Shown: one piece after another, positions 39,802 through 47,639 of the stretch | How the letters are laid out: each line of letters begins with the position of its first letter | Numbering within the stretch: position 1 is the first letter of the stretch | Assembly: GCF_900113175.1 (NCBI RefSeq) | Contig: NZ_FOOK01000003.1 | Location: 1 to 64,000 of the forward strand | Length of the DNA: 64,000 nt | Origin: Planifilum fulgidum | GTDB lineage: Bacteria > Bacillota > Bacilli > Thermoactinomycetales > DSM-44946 | Reading direction: 5' to 3' | Notes under the pieces: generated by a model | What the model was told of the DNA's origin: nothing | The model's database searches: none | Seen by the model: the letters and a program-made list of their open reading frames with translations, nothing else | Position numbers and translations under genes: made by a program

Positions 39802-40059
39802 ATGGAGCGTCGCAAAGAGGATCTGGTGGACTATATCCTCGATATCCGCGGGGAGCCTTGACCCTATCCGGTGATTTACGCGCTGGATGCGCTGGGTCAG
39901 ATGAAAGCCGGAGAAGTGTTGCTGGTGATCGCCGACTGTCCGCAGTCATTCCGCAGCGTGCCCGAAGAGGTGGTCAAGCACGGGTACGAGCTGCTAAGCG
40001 AACCGGAGCAGCAAGGGCAGGATCTCTATTTTTACATCCGGGTGCCCGGAAGCGGATAA
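39802..40059 (+). CDS. TusA/SirA-like sulfur carrier with in-frame TGA at the catalytic Cys (candidate selenoprotein)
   Basis: One reading frame of 86 codons encodes an 85-aa TusA-fold protein if the TGA at 39859-39861 (codon 20) is read through. The context is IRGEP-[TGA]-PYPVIYALDAL. In TusA proteins this position is the invariant cysteine of the CPxP motif, so the natural reading is selenocysteine. Start ATG 39802 follows AAGGAGGTG. A hairpin begins at the TGA. The alternative is a TGC-to-TGA nonsense mutation, but frame, ribosome-binding site and downstream codon quality are all preserved. No selA/selB/selD/tRNA-Sec genes lie in this window, so decoding capacity is unproven. Confidence 0.75.
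39859..39899 (+). promoter_or_regulatory. Candidate bacterial SECIS hairpin
   Basis: TGACCC (39859-39864) can pair with GGGTCA (39894-39899). Inside, GCGC (39880-39883) pairs with GCGC (39889-39892) around a TGGAT apical loop. The loop starts 22 nt after the TGA, within the 16-37-nt window of known bacterial SECIS elements, and contains G residues. The left internal loop of 15 nt is large, so the fold is only suggestive. Confidence 0.45.
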
Positions 40060-40065
40060 AAAGGC

Positions 40066-40091
40066 GGCACCTTCGCCCGGGCGAAGGTGCC
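40066..40091 (+). terminator. Strong hairpin after the TusA-like gene
   Basis: GGCACCTTCGCC / GGCGAAGGTGCC, a 12-bp perfect stem with a 2-nt loop, followed only by TTC. It is either a weak terminator or a processing/attenuation hairpin before the PP-loop gene. Confidence 0.6.
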
Positions 40092-40111
40092 TTCAAAAAA
40101 GGTGGAATGTT

Positions 40112-40783
40112 ATGACCAAACCTGTCGTCTTGTCGTACAGCGGCGGCAAAGATTGCACCTACGCCCTTCACGTGCTGAAGCAGGATCCCGACTGGCAGGT
40201 CGTCCGCCTCCTCACCACGGCCGCCCGGCCTCACCGGCGCACTTCCATGCACGGCGTTCGGATTGAGCTGTTGAAGCGGCAGGCGGCGTCCCTCGGACTG
40301 CCCCTCGACATCGTCTGGCTGGATGAGGACGGCCGGGATTACGAGAGCCGCATGGCGGAGATGCTCGCAGGGTACAAAAAGCGGGGGATTGAGCGGGTCG
40401 CCTTCGGGGATCTCTATCTGGAGGACATCCGGGAATACCGGGAGCATCTGAACGCCTCCGTCGGCCTGGGATCGCTTTTTCCCCTCTGGGGCATTCCGGT
40501 CCGGGAACTGGCGAAGCGGTTTATCGACGACGGATTTCGCGCCGTCGTCGTCTGCGTCGACACCGAGCAGCTGGACGCTTCCTTCTGCGGCAGGGAATAC
40601 GATCTCTCCCTGCTGAAGGATCTTCCCGACTCCGTGGATTGGTGCGCCGAGAAGGGGGAGTTTCACACCTTTTGTTACGACGGCCCCGCATTCCGGAAAG
40701 CCGTCCCATTTTCCCGGGGAGAAAAGGTGCTGAGGGAGGGGCGGTTTTACTACCTCGACCTTCTGCCTGCAACGGGTCCGTGA
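40112..40783 (+). CDS. Adenine nucleotide alpha hydrolase / diphthamide-synthetase-like PP-loop ATPase
   Basis: A 223-aa protein of the Dph6/MJ0570 family. The PP-loop is SYSGGKDCTYAL (residues 8-19). The second family motif FGDLYLEDIREYRE and the C-terminal EFHTFCYDGPAF are diagnostic of this group. Bacteria lack diphthamide, so its role is not amidation of EF2; the family uses ATP to adenylate a carboxyl, amide or sulfur acceptor. It lies 52 nt after the TusA-like gene across a strong hairpin, so a link to sulfur/selenium transfer is conceivable but unproven. Confidence 0.85.
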   Translation: MTKPVVLSYSGGKDCTYALHVLKQDPDWQVVRLLTTAARPHRRTSMHGVRIELLKRQAASLGLPLDIVWLDEDGRDYESRMAEMLAGYKKRGIERVAFGDLYLEDIREYREHLNASVGLGSLFPLWGIPVRELAKRFIDDGFRAVVVCVDTEQLDASFCGREYDLSLLKDLPDSVDWCAEKGEFHTFCYDGPAFRKAVPFSRGEKVLREGRFYYLDLLPATGP

Positions 40784-40798
40784 CGGGGAGGGAATGTG

Positions 40799-40820
40799 GA
40801 AAAAGGCCCTTTCAGGGCCT
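40799..40820 (-). terminator. Rho-independent terminator (minus strand)
   Basis: Read on the minus strand: AGGCCCT GAA AGGGCCT then TTTTCC, starting at the stop codon of the 41-aa gene. Confidence 0.75.
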
Positions 40821-40945
40821 CATCGCGGTTGGCGCCGGCGGAAGCGGTCGGCGACCAAGCCGAGGACGACCAGTGCGCCGATCACCATCAGGATGACAAA
40901 GCCGTAATCCGTCAAGATTTCGCTGATAACCGGTCCCGGGTCCAT
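40820..40945 (-). CDS. 41-aa single-pass membrane protein
   Basis: An ORF below usual length limits: MDPGPVISEILTDYG, then a hydrophobic helix (VILMVIGALVVLGLVA), then the basic tail DRFRRRQPR. Start ATG 40945 lies 13 nt after the DUF2892 stop codon, and a strong terminator overlaps its own stop codon. Both facts support a real two-gene operon. No family recognised; positive-inside topology predicts an extracellular N-terminus. Confidence 0.6.
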   Translation of the reverse strand: MDPGPVISEILTDYGFVILMVIGALVVLGLVADRFRRRQPR

Positions 40946-40958
40946 CGCGATCCATCCT

Positions 40959-41225
40959 TCAGTGCTCCGCATAAGGAGCGGCGGTTTTCTCCGCCTCGTC
41001 CGCGGAGCCGTGTTGATCGGAATGGTTGGTTCGCGTTCCCAACAGGTGGAGCATGGGGCAAAACCGGGTGATCCCCTCGGCCACCTTCATTCCCGAAAGG
41101 ATCGCCACCAGAACCGGGAATCCCCGGTAGGGATGGCGGGCCATGCGGGCGGTGCTCCAGGCGAGGCCGACCAACCCGATGGTGATGCGCATGATGGCGT
41201 CCCATGTGCCGACATTTTTTCGCAT
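40959..41225 (-). CDS. DUF2892 (YgaP-type transmembrane) protein
   Basis: An 88-aa protein. MRKNVGTWDAIMRITIGL and GITRFCPMLHLLGTRT are the start and end of the DUF2892 two-helix domain, which is often fused to or encoded beside rhodaneses. Start ATG 41225 follows AAGGAGGG by 8 nt; the frame opens 43 codons upstream. The C-terminal 20 residues are histidine/acid-rich. A second DUF2892 gene lies at 43450. Probably a membrane partner in sulfur metabolism, inferred from family context. Confidence 0.82.
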   Translation of the reverse strand: MRKNVGTWDAIMRITIGLVGLAWSTARMARHPYRGFPVLVAILSGMKVAEGITRFCPMLHLLGTRTNHSDQHGSADEAEKTAAPYAEH

Positions 41226-41405
41226 GAAAAACCCTCCTTTGCAAGCATCGAGAGATCCTTCCGCTCCGGATTCCGGCAGGCGGCAGAAGAAAATCTTTCT
41301 TCCGGAAGTGGAAACATCTTTTTCTCGGGTTAGTATCTGTTCGATCCGCTTCATTATGCAATGCAGGTTTAATCACCCGACGACAGGGGAGGAGGGAACA
41401 AGCAA

Positions 41406-43169
41406 ATGATGTGGCAGGATTCCGGCGTTTTGTCCCGGATCATCGACGTGTCTGCCGGAAGGGAGGAACCGGATCTCCTGTTGACGGGAGGGCGGGTTCT
41501 CAATGTGTATACCGGCCGGCTGGAAGAGGCGGATGTGGCCATCGCCGCGGGGCGGATTGCCTATGTGGGTTCCCTGAAGGAGGCGAAGATTGAGCCGGGG
41601 GATGGGACCCGGATCATCGACGTGACGGGGCGGGTGTTGGTTCCGGGGTACATCGAGCCCCACGCCCATCCATTTCAGCTGTATCATCCGGTCACGCTGA
41701 CGGAAAAGGTGCTGCCCCTCGGAACGACGGCGATGATCTGCGACAATCTGTTCCTGTTCAGCCGAATGGAGACCGGCGAATTTCTTTCCCTGGCGGAGGA
41801 GCTCAGCCGCTTGCCGGTCCGTCTGTTCTGGTGGGCCCGGTTCGATTCCCAGGCCACGCTGCCCGACGAAGACAAGCTGTTTTCCGATGAGCGGATGCGG
41901 GATCTGCTGTCCCACCCGCGGGTGCTGCAGGGAGGGGAGCTGACCGCCTGGCCTTCCCTGCTGGCGGGGGAGGAGCGGATGGTGCGCTGGATCGAAGAGC
42001 TCCGCCGGCAGGGAAAGCGGGTGGAGGGGCATGCTCCGGGCGCTTCGCACAAAACCCTGGCCCGGCTGGCGGCGGCGGGGGTGACGGGAGACCACGAGCC
42101 GATATCCCCGGAAGAGGTGTGGGATCGTCTGCGCCTCGGCTACATGACAACCCTGCGCCACAGTTCCCTCCGGCCCGACCTGCCGACCCTTTTGGAAGGC
42201 CTTTTGAAGGAGGACGGCGTCCCTTGGCACCGGCTGATGATGACCACCGACGGCCCCACGCCGGCTTACCTGCGCCACGGCTTCGTCGATTACCTGATCA
42301 AGACGGCCCTTAAGGCGGGATGCGATCCGGTGGAGGCGTACCGGATGGTGACGATCAACCCCGCCGTCTATTACCGGCTGGATGAGCATCTGGGAGGGAT
42401 CGCCCCGGGCCGGGTGGCCGACATCAACGTGCTTTCCGGCCTGGATCAGCCGACTCCGGTGCAGGTGATCGCCGGGGGCCGCGTCGTCGCCGAGGAGGGC
42501 CGCCTGCTCATCCCCCTTCCCCGGGTGGACTTTTTCCGGTACCAAGGTCTGGTCACCTCCTTCTCCTGGCGGGCCGAGGAGGATCATTTTGCTCTCCCCC
42601 TCGAAGCCGGCGAGCCGTATCCGGTGATCCAGCTGCTCAACCCGGTGATCACCCGGGTCGCCGAGGAGGAACTGCCCGTGGCCGGGGGGCGGGTGCAGCT
42701 TTCGCCGGAGGATGACCGCCTGCTGGCCCATCTGGTGGACCGCGGCGGCGCCTGGATCACCCGGGGCGTCCTGCGGGGCTTCGGCCGGGGAATCGACGGT
42801 CTGGCATCCACCTACAACGGGTCCGGCGACCTGCTGGTGTTGGGGCAAAAGCCGGACGCCATGGCCCGGGCCGCCAACCGGGCGCTGGAACAGGGAGGCG
42901 GGATCGTCTGGATCCAGGGGGGCGAGGAGCGCTTCAACCTTCCCCTGCCGATCGCCGGAGCGATGAGCGAGCGGCCGGTGGACGAGCTGATTTCCCTGAC
43001 GGAACGGCTGACCCGGGAACTGAAGGCCTTCGGCCACCCCTTTCACGACCCGATTTACACGTTTTTGTTCCTCTCCTCCACCCATTTGCCGCAGGTCCGC
43101 TTGACCGCCCGCGGCTTGCTGAGGATCAAGGACGGGCGGGTCCTGGTCCCGTCGGAGCCGCTGAAGTAG
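41406..43169 (+). CDS. Adenine deaminase-like amidohydrolase (YerA type)
   Basis: A 587-aa metal-dependent amidohydrolase. The N-terminal small beta domain carries LLLTGGRVLNVYTG, the metal motif is PGYIEPHAHPF, and the later metal aspartate segment is TTDGPTPAYL. The second half has the ade-type C-terminal domain (VYRMVTINPAVYYRL...). Length equals that of Bacillus YerA (about 580 aa), annotated as adenine deaminase-related. True adenine deaminase activity is not proven for this subfamily. Start ATG 41406 or 41409. Confidence 0.85.
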   Translation: MMWQDSGVLSRIIDVSAGREEPDLLLTGGRVLNVYTGRLEEADVAIAAGRIAYVGSLKEAKIEPGDGTRIIDVTGRVLVPGYIEPHAHPFQLYHPVTLTEKVLPLGTTAMICDNLFLFSRMETGEFLSLAEELSRLPVRLFWWARFDSQATLPDEDKLFSDERMRDLLSHPRVLQGGELTAWPSLLAGEERMVRWIEELRRQGKRVEGHAPGASHKTLARLAAAGVTGDHEPISPEEVWDRLRLGYMTTLRHSSLRPDLPTLLEGLLKEDGVPWHRLMMTTDGPTPAYLRHGFVDYLIKTALKAGCDPVEAYRMVTINPAVYYRLDEHLGGIAPGRVADINVLSGLDQPTPVQVIAGGRVVAEEGRLLIPLPRVDFFRYQGLVTSFSWRAEEDHFALPLEAGEPYPVIQLLNPVITRVAEEELPVAGGRVQLSPEDDRLLAHLVDRGGAWITRGVLRGFGRGIDGLASTYNGSGDLLVLGQKPDAMARAANRALEQGGGIVWIQGGEERFNLPLPIAGAMSERPVDELISLTERLTRELKAFGHPFHDPIYTFLFLSSTHLPQVRLTARGLLRIKDGRVLVPSEPLK

Positions 43170-43400
43170 GTCGAGGGGCGCGGAGCCCTTTCGAGGATTT
43201 TTCTAAATCAGGAAAACCGGGAGCCTAGAGCGTTTTTCGCCGCCCTCCCGGGAAAACCGCTCTGGCATGCGCCAATTTCTGCGACGGCCGATTTCCCGGC
43301 CTTTCTTTTTTGGGTCATTTTCGTGGCAACTTTGATGAAGCTTGCGTGACAGCTCTGTTGAGAAACGGTGACACCGATTGACACGGGTGAATCCGGCACC

Positions 43401-43431
43401 CTAAATATAGCATAGGGGGTATCCTATTTAG
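43401..43431 (+). promoter_or_regulatory. Candidate CsoR/CstR-type operator
   Basis: Inverted 7-bp arms CTAAATA (43401-43407) and TATTTAG (43425-43431) flank CATAGGGGGTAT. The G5-TAT core resembles operators of CsoR-family repressors, including persulfide-sensing CstR. It lies about 20 nt before the DUF2892 gene that begins the sulfide-linked operon. Assignment to CstR is inference; no csoR-like gene is in the window. Confidence 0.4.
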
Positions 43432-43449
43432 ACCGGGAGGTGAACTCGC

Positions 43450-43653
43450 ATGGATCAAAACGTCGGGCGCGTCGATCGCTGGATTCGGATCCTTGTCGGC
43501 CTGGCCCTCCTGTCCTTGCTGGTGTGGGCGGAAGGGAACCTCAAGTGGCTGGGCCTTGTCGGCCTGATCCCGCTGCTGACGGCGGCCGCGGGCCGGTGTC
43601 CTTTGTATTCCCTGTGCGGGATTTCCACGTGTCCCGTGAAAAAAGGGAAATGA
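43450..43653 (+). CDS. DUF2892 (YgaP-type transmembrane) protein
   Basis: A 67-aa protein: MDQNVGRVDRWIRILVGLAL, a second helix around KWLGLVGLIPLLTAAAG, then RCPLYSLCGISTC with three cysteines, the standard DUF2892 end. Start ATG 43450 follows GGGAGGTG. It precedes the CoA-disulfide reductase-rhodanese gene by 33 nt, the common arrangement in sulfide/persulfide operons. Confidence 0.88.
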   Translation: MDQNVGRVDRWIRILVGLALLSLLVWAEGNLKWLGLVGLIPLLTAAAGRCPLYSLCGISTCPVKKGK

Positions 43654-43686
43654 GGAGGCGCCTTTCAAAAGGGGATGGGGAAACCG

Positions 43687-45339
43687 ATGCGAAAGATCGT
43701 GATTGTCGGAGGAGTGGCGGGCGGAGCGACGGCTGCCGCCCGCCTGCGCCGGTTGAGCGAAGGGTATCGGATCGTCCTGTTTGAAAGAGGGGAGTACATT
43801 TCCTTTGCGAATTGCGGCCTGCCCTATTACATCGGCGGCGTCATCCGGGACCGGAATCGGCTTTTGCTTCAAACCGCCTCCGGGATGTCGAAGCGCTTTC
43901 GGATCGACCTTCGCCCGATGACCGAAGTGACGGCCATTCATCGGGACCGGAAGGCGGTGACGGCCAAAGATCTCCGCACGGGGGAGGAATACGAGGAAAC
44001 CTACGATGTGCTGATCTTGTCCCCCGGCGCCCGGCCGATCCTGCCGCCGATCGAGGGCATGGATCGGGCGAAGTCCGTGTTTACGCTTCGGACCATTCCC
44101 GATGCGGACCGCATCAAAGCCTATGTCGAGGAAGAAAAGTCGGCAACCGCCGCGATCATCGGCGGCGGTTTCATCGGCCTCGAGATGGCGGAGAATCTGG
44201 TCGAACGGGGCGTGAAGGTGTCGCTGGTGGAGATGGCGGATCAGGTGCTGCCGCCCCTGGACTATGAGATGGCGTCCATCGTTCATGACTATATGAGAAA
44301 GCGCGGCATCCGCCTGCACCTGGGGGACGGGGCGAAGGCTTTGGATCGGGGAGGCCGGCGTCTGATTCTGAGGAGCGGGAAGACCCTTGAAGCCGACATG
44401 ATCATCCTGGCGGTCGGGGTGGAGCCGGAAAGCGAACTGGCCAGGGAAGCCGGCCTCGAACTGGGCGTCCGCGGCGCCATCCGGGTGAATCGGCGCCTGC
44501 AGACCTCCGATCCCGACATCTATGCGATCGGGGATGCCGTCGAAGTGAAGGACTACATCCACGGCTTTCCGACCCACGTCCCCCTCGCCTGGCCGGCGAA
44601 CAGGCAGGGACGTCTGGTGGCCGACATCATTCACGGCTTTGACGTGCAATACGCGGGAACCCTCGGCACCGCCGTGGTGAAGTTTTTGGGCCTGACCGCC
44701 GCGACGACGGGCAACAACGAGAAAACGCTGAGACGGCTCGGAATTCCCCATGAAGCGGTCCACGTCTTTCCGCCGAGCCACGCTTCTTACTATCCGAACG
44801 CGGCGCCGCTGGCGCTGAAACTGATATTTGATCCGAAAACGGGCAGGATCTTCGGCGCCCAGGCCGTCGGCGAAGAAGGGGTCGACAAACGGATTGACGT
44901 GATCGCAACGGCGATCAAGGGAGGTCTCACGGTCCGGGACCTGCCCGACTTGGAACTGGCCTATGCACCGCCCTATTCCTCCGCGAAGGATCCGGTCAAT
45001 ATCGCCGGTTATGTGGCGTCAAACATCCTCGATCGTCTGGTGGAGACCCTTCAGTGGCACGAGCTGGATGACCATCTCGCTTCCGGAGGCATTCTTCTCG
45101 ATGTGCGGACGCCGGAAGAGGCGGCAAGGGGAGGAATCGGCGGGGCCGTTCACATCCCGCTGGATGAACTGCGGCAGCGTTTGGCGGAGCTTCCGAAGGA
45201 CAAAACGATTTGCGTGATGTGCGGGGTGGGCCTGCGGGCTTATTTGGCGTGCCGGATCCTCACGGAAAACGGTTTTCGGGCGATAAACCTGGATGGGGGT
45301 CATCGGCTGTATTTCTATGCCAAGGGCGGGCAGTCTTGA
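43687..45339 (+). CDS. CoA-disulfide reductase with C-terminal rhodanese domain (CoADR-Rhd/Npsr-like)
   Basis: A 550-aa FAD/NAD(P) oxidoreductase. FAD motif GGVAGGATAAARLRR at residues 8-22. The single redox cysteine is Cys43 in SFANCGLPYYIGG. A central NAD(P) motif GGGFIGLEMAENL and a dimerisation domain follow. A rhodanese domain (about 455-550) has active-site Cys512 in CGVGLRAY. Such fusions reduce CoA-disulfide, CoA-persulfide or polysulfide. Start ATG 43687 gives MRKIVIVGG; ATG 43675 is four codons upstream but directly abuts the AAAAGGGG. Confidence 0.92.
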   Translation: MRKIVIVGGVAGGATAAARLRRLSEGYRIVLFERGEYISFANCGLPYYIGGVIRDRNRLLLQTASGMSKRFRIDLRPMTEVTAIHRDRKAVTAKDLRTGEEYEETYDVLILSPGARPILPPIEGMDRAKSVFTLRTIPDADRIKAYVEEEKSATAAIIGGGFIGLEMAENLVERGVKVSLVEMADQVLPPLDYEMASIVHDYMRKRGIRLHLGDGAKALDRGGRRLILRSGKTLEADMIILAVGVEPESELAREAGLELGVRGAIRVNRRLQTSDPDIYAIGDAVEVKDYIHGFPTHVPLAWPANRQGRLVADIIHGFDVQYAGTLGTAVVKFLGLTAATTGNNEKTLRRLGIPHEAVHVFPPSHASYYPNAAPLALKLIFDPKTGRIFGAQAVGEEGVDKRIDVIATAIKGGLTVRDLPDLELAYAPPYSSAKDPVNIAGYVASNILDRLVETLQWHELDDHLASGGILLDVRTPEEAARGGIGGAVHIPLDELRQRLAELPKDKTICVMCGVGLRAYLACRILTENGFRAINLDGGHRLYFYAKGGQS

Positions 45340-45348
45340 GGCCGTGAG

Positions 45349-45377
45349 GGTGCGGCGGCGATGCCGCGCCTTTTTTT
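45349..45377 (+). terminator. Rho-independent terminator
   Basis: GGTGCGGC / GCCGCGCC stem (8 bp with one G-T pair), 6-nt loop, then seven T residues after the CoADR-rhodanese gene. Confidence 0.85.
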
Positions 45378-45508
45378 CTTCGACTTTTTGTCCTTTTTTC
45401 TTCCCGTTTCCGTCAACGGATTGCCATGGACTGCGGAAATGGCGCGAATTCGTCGAGGTACAATGGAATTGGGAGGATTTAGGACAAAAAGGGGGGAGGG
45501 AAGCATTC

Positions 45509-46645
45509 ATGGGCAAGCGGATTGTTGTTCTCGGCGGGGGGACGGCCGGCACCATGGTGGCCAACCGGCTCGCGCGGCGGCTGATGGATTTGATCCGGTC
45601 CGGGGAGCTGGAAATTTTGTTGATCACCCGTTCCGGGCGGCATGTGTACCAGCCGGGGCTCTTGTCCGTCGTGTTCAGTGAGGCGTTCCCGGAACAGATT
45701 GTCCGGGAGGAAAAGAGCCTGGTTCATCGGGACGTGACGCTCGTGTTTGACGAGATCCGGCGGATCCGGCCCGACCAAAGCTGCGTGCAGTCCCGGACGA
45801 CGGAGTATCCATATGATTACCTGGTTATCGCCACGGGTTCCCGGCCGGATTTTGACGGCGTTCCCGGGCTGAAGGAAAGCGCCCGCCATTTTTACAACCT
45901 GGAAGGGGCCCTGCGGTTGAGGGATGCGCTGGCTTCCATGAAAAAGGGGCGGATTCTCGTCGTGGTGGAACATCCCCACAAGGGGCCGGGGGCTCCGGTG
46001 GAATTCGTCTTGATGCTGGACGACTATCTCCGAAGGCGGGGGCTCCGGGAAGGGATTCAGCTGACCTACGCCTTTTCCGACGGCCGCATCCACTTCCTGG
46101 AACCGGTGGCCGACTGGGCCTTGTCCCAATTCGAAAGGCGCGGCATCGCCCACCAGCCCTTTTTCCGGCTGGAAAAGGTGGATCCTTTTAAGCAAAGGGC
46201 CTTCACTTCGGATGGGGAAGAGCATCCCTTCGATGTGCTGATTGCCGTTCCCGCCCATCGGGGCGCTCCCGTCGTCATGCAGTCCGGGATCGGTGACGAC
46301 CGGGGATTTATTCCCACCGACCGCCACACCTTGAAAATGGAGGGCGACGATCGGGTGTACGTCATCGGGGATGCGGCCAATTTGCCGATTCCGAAAGGCG
46401 GTTCGGCCTATTACCAGAGCGAGATCGTGGCCCAGAACCTGGTCAGCCGGTTGAAGGGTTTGCCGGAAACCTCCGTCTACGACGGAAAAGGGACGTTCTT
46501 TTTGGGAAGCAGCCTTCGGGAAGCCGGTTTTATCGCCTACGATTACGGCTCCTTTCCGAAATTCGCCTTTGGCTCCGAAGTGTTGCGGTGGATCAAGGAC
46601 ATGCAGGGGCCGGCGTACTGGCTGAAGGTCCGCGCGATCCTGTGA
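45509..46645 (+). CDS. Sulfide:quinone oxidoreductase-like flavoprotein lacking the redox cysteines
   Basis: A 378-aa FAD protein of the SQR family: LGGGTAGTMVANRLARR at the N-terminus, ATGSRPDF, and the FAD-binding VYVIGDAANLP. It is closely similar along its length to the SQR at 57318-58457, but the two cysteines that form the SQR trisulfide/disulfide centre are replaced: HKGPGAP has Gly159 (Cys159 in the paralog) and KGTFFLG has Phe330 (Cys331 in the paralog). It is therefore unlikely to oxidise sulfide in the usual way. Start ATG 45509 follows GGGGGGAGGG. A DUF1641 gene follows after 12 nt, as for the paralog. Confidence 0.88.
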   Translation: MGKRIVVLGGGTAGTMVANRLARRLMDLIRSGELEILLITRSGRHVYQPGLLSVVFSEAFPEQIVREEKSLVHRDVTLVFDEIRRIRPDQSCVQSRTTEYPYDYLVIATGSRPDFDGVPGLKESARHFYNLEGALRLRDALASMKKGRILVVVEHPHKGPGAPVEFVLMLDDYLRRRGLREGIQLTYAFSDGRIHFLEPVADWALSQFERRGIAHQPFFRLEKVDPFKQRAFTSDGEEHPFDVLIAVPAHRGAPVVMQSGIGDDRGFIPTDRHTLKMEGDDRVYVIGDAANLPIPKGGSAYYQSEIVAQNLVSRLKGLPETSVYDGKGTFFLGSSLREAGFIAYDYGSFPKFAFGSEVLRWIKDMQGPAYWLKVRAIL

Positions 46646-46657
46646 GGGGGAAAAGGA

Positions 46658-47209
46658 ATGGAAGACATCACTCGGATAAGCGGGCGGGAGGGGGACCGGG
46701 AGGAGGACGCCCTTCGGTCGATGACCGCGGAGATGGCCGGACGGTTGGCCGAAAAGGGGGGCGTTGCCCTGGAATTGCTCGATGACATCCTGCAGCCCGA
46801 AACCCAGGCCCTTCTGCGCCGGCTGTCCGGGGCGAGCGACAGCCTGTGCCGCCTTCTGGACTTGGTGCAGCGGCTGGAAGAAAGCGGGGTGCTGAAAACA
46901 CTGGCCGAAATGGCGGAGCTTTTGGACCGGATCAAATGGGCCTGGACCGGTTCGATGGCCGCGGCCGCGGCGGAGAGGGCGGGAAAGGCGATCGAAGCGG
47001 CAGACGACCTGGTGCAGAAGGGTTATCCGGAGCTTGTGGACGGAGTTTTGACGGCCGTTGAGTCGGCGCGTGAAGAGCTGCGGGATACCGGCGGTTCCCC
47101 CTCCCTGTTTCGGCTCCTGAAGACGATGCGGGATCCGGAGGTTCGGGAAGGGATCTATTTCCTGCTCTCCTTTGCCAAGGCTTTGTCCAAAGGATTGAAG
47201 GGCGGCTGA
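46658..47209 (+). CDS. DUF1641 family protein
   Basis: A 183-aa, largely helical protein. The conserved DUF1641 blocks are present: LLDDILQPETQALLRRL, the RLEESGVLKTLAEMAELL repeat, and the C-terminal MRDPEVREGIYFLLSFAKAL. Start ATG 46658 follows GGGGAAAAGG. DUF1641 genes sit beside sqr or formate dehydrogenase genes in many Bacilli; a role as partner or anchor of the flavoprotein is inferred. Its paralog is at 58471-59013. Confidence 0.88.
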   Translation: MEDITRISGREGDREEDALRSMTAEMAGRLAEKGGVALELLDDILQPETQALLRRLSGASDSLCRLLDLVQRLEESGVLKTLAEMAELLDRIKWAWTGSMAAAAAERAGKAIEAADDLVQKGYPELVDGVLTAVESAREELRDTGGSPSLFRLLKTMRDPEVREGIYFLLSFAKALSKGLKGG

Positions 47210-47311
47210 CGGTGTGCCGCAACGCCCGCCACTCGCCCGGCTTTTTTCTGCCCTTTGTGAGGGCGGTGATTCGCTCCGGACGGCGGAGTGGGGGCGGGCA
47301 AGGTCTGGTGG

Positions 47312-47333
47312 CGCCCGAGGAGGGCTTTTTTTG
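47312..47333 (+). terminator. Short terminator-like hairpin
   Basis: GCCC GAGGAG GGC-type stem (GCCC 47313-47316 / GGGC 47322-47325) followed by a T7 run about 100 nt after the DUF1641 gene. Confidence 0.5.
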
Positions 47334-47639
47334 TTTGAAGCGATTGCGGTTGGTTTTGGCGTCAATTGCTTTTTCGAAATCTTTTTTCTGTATTTTAAAG
47401 AGAAAAACTTTTTTGTTTATAGTAACATGAAAGGATGAGATGACCGGAAGGGAGGGATTGGGGATGCGGCGGGACGCGCGCCTGTGGCACCATTGCTGAG
47501 GTTGGGTGGAGAGTGTGAATGTCCAAGGGCAATCGAACTCATTTTTCGTTATTTGCCGGATGATGAGAAGGCCGCGGCCAAGTGCCGTCGCCTTGGGATG
47601 TCTTTCATGGAAAAGTTTGGAATATAGAGGGGGAGAGAG
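47334..47639. other. Intergenic region before the biosynthetic cluster
   Basis: About 300 nt without a supported gene. An AT-rich segment (47390-47425) ends in TATAGT (47418-47423), a possible -10 box about 220 nt upstream of the ketosynthase. The rest holds short open frames without ribosome-binding sites. A purine-rich Shine-Dalgarno (AGAGGGGGAGAG) lies at its end. Confidence 0.45.

Noticed and set aside
39802-40059. Simple pseudogene call for the TusA-like gene
   Set aside because: The only lesion is TGA at the one codon where selenocysteine is biologically expected; it is kept as candidate selenoprotein, with nonsense mutation as the alternative.
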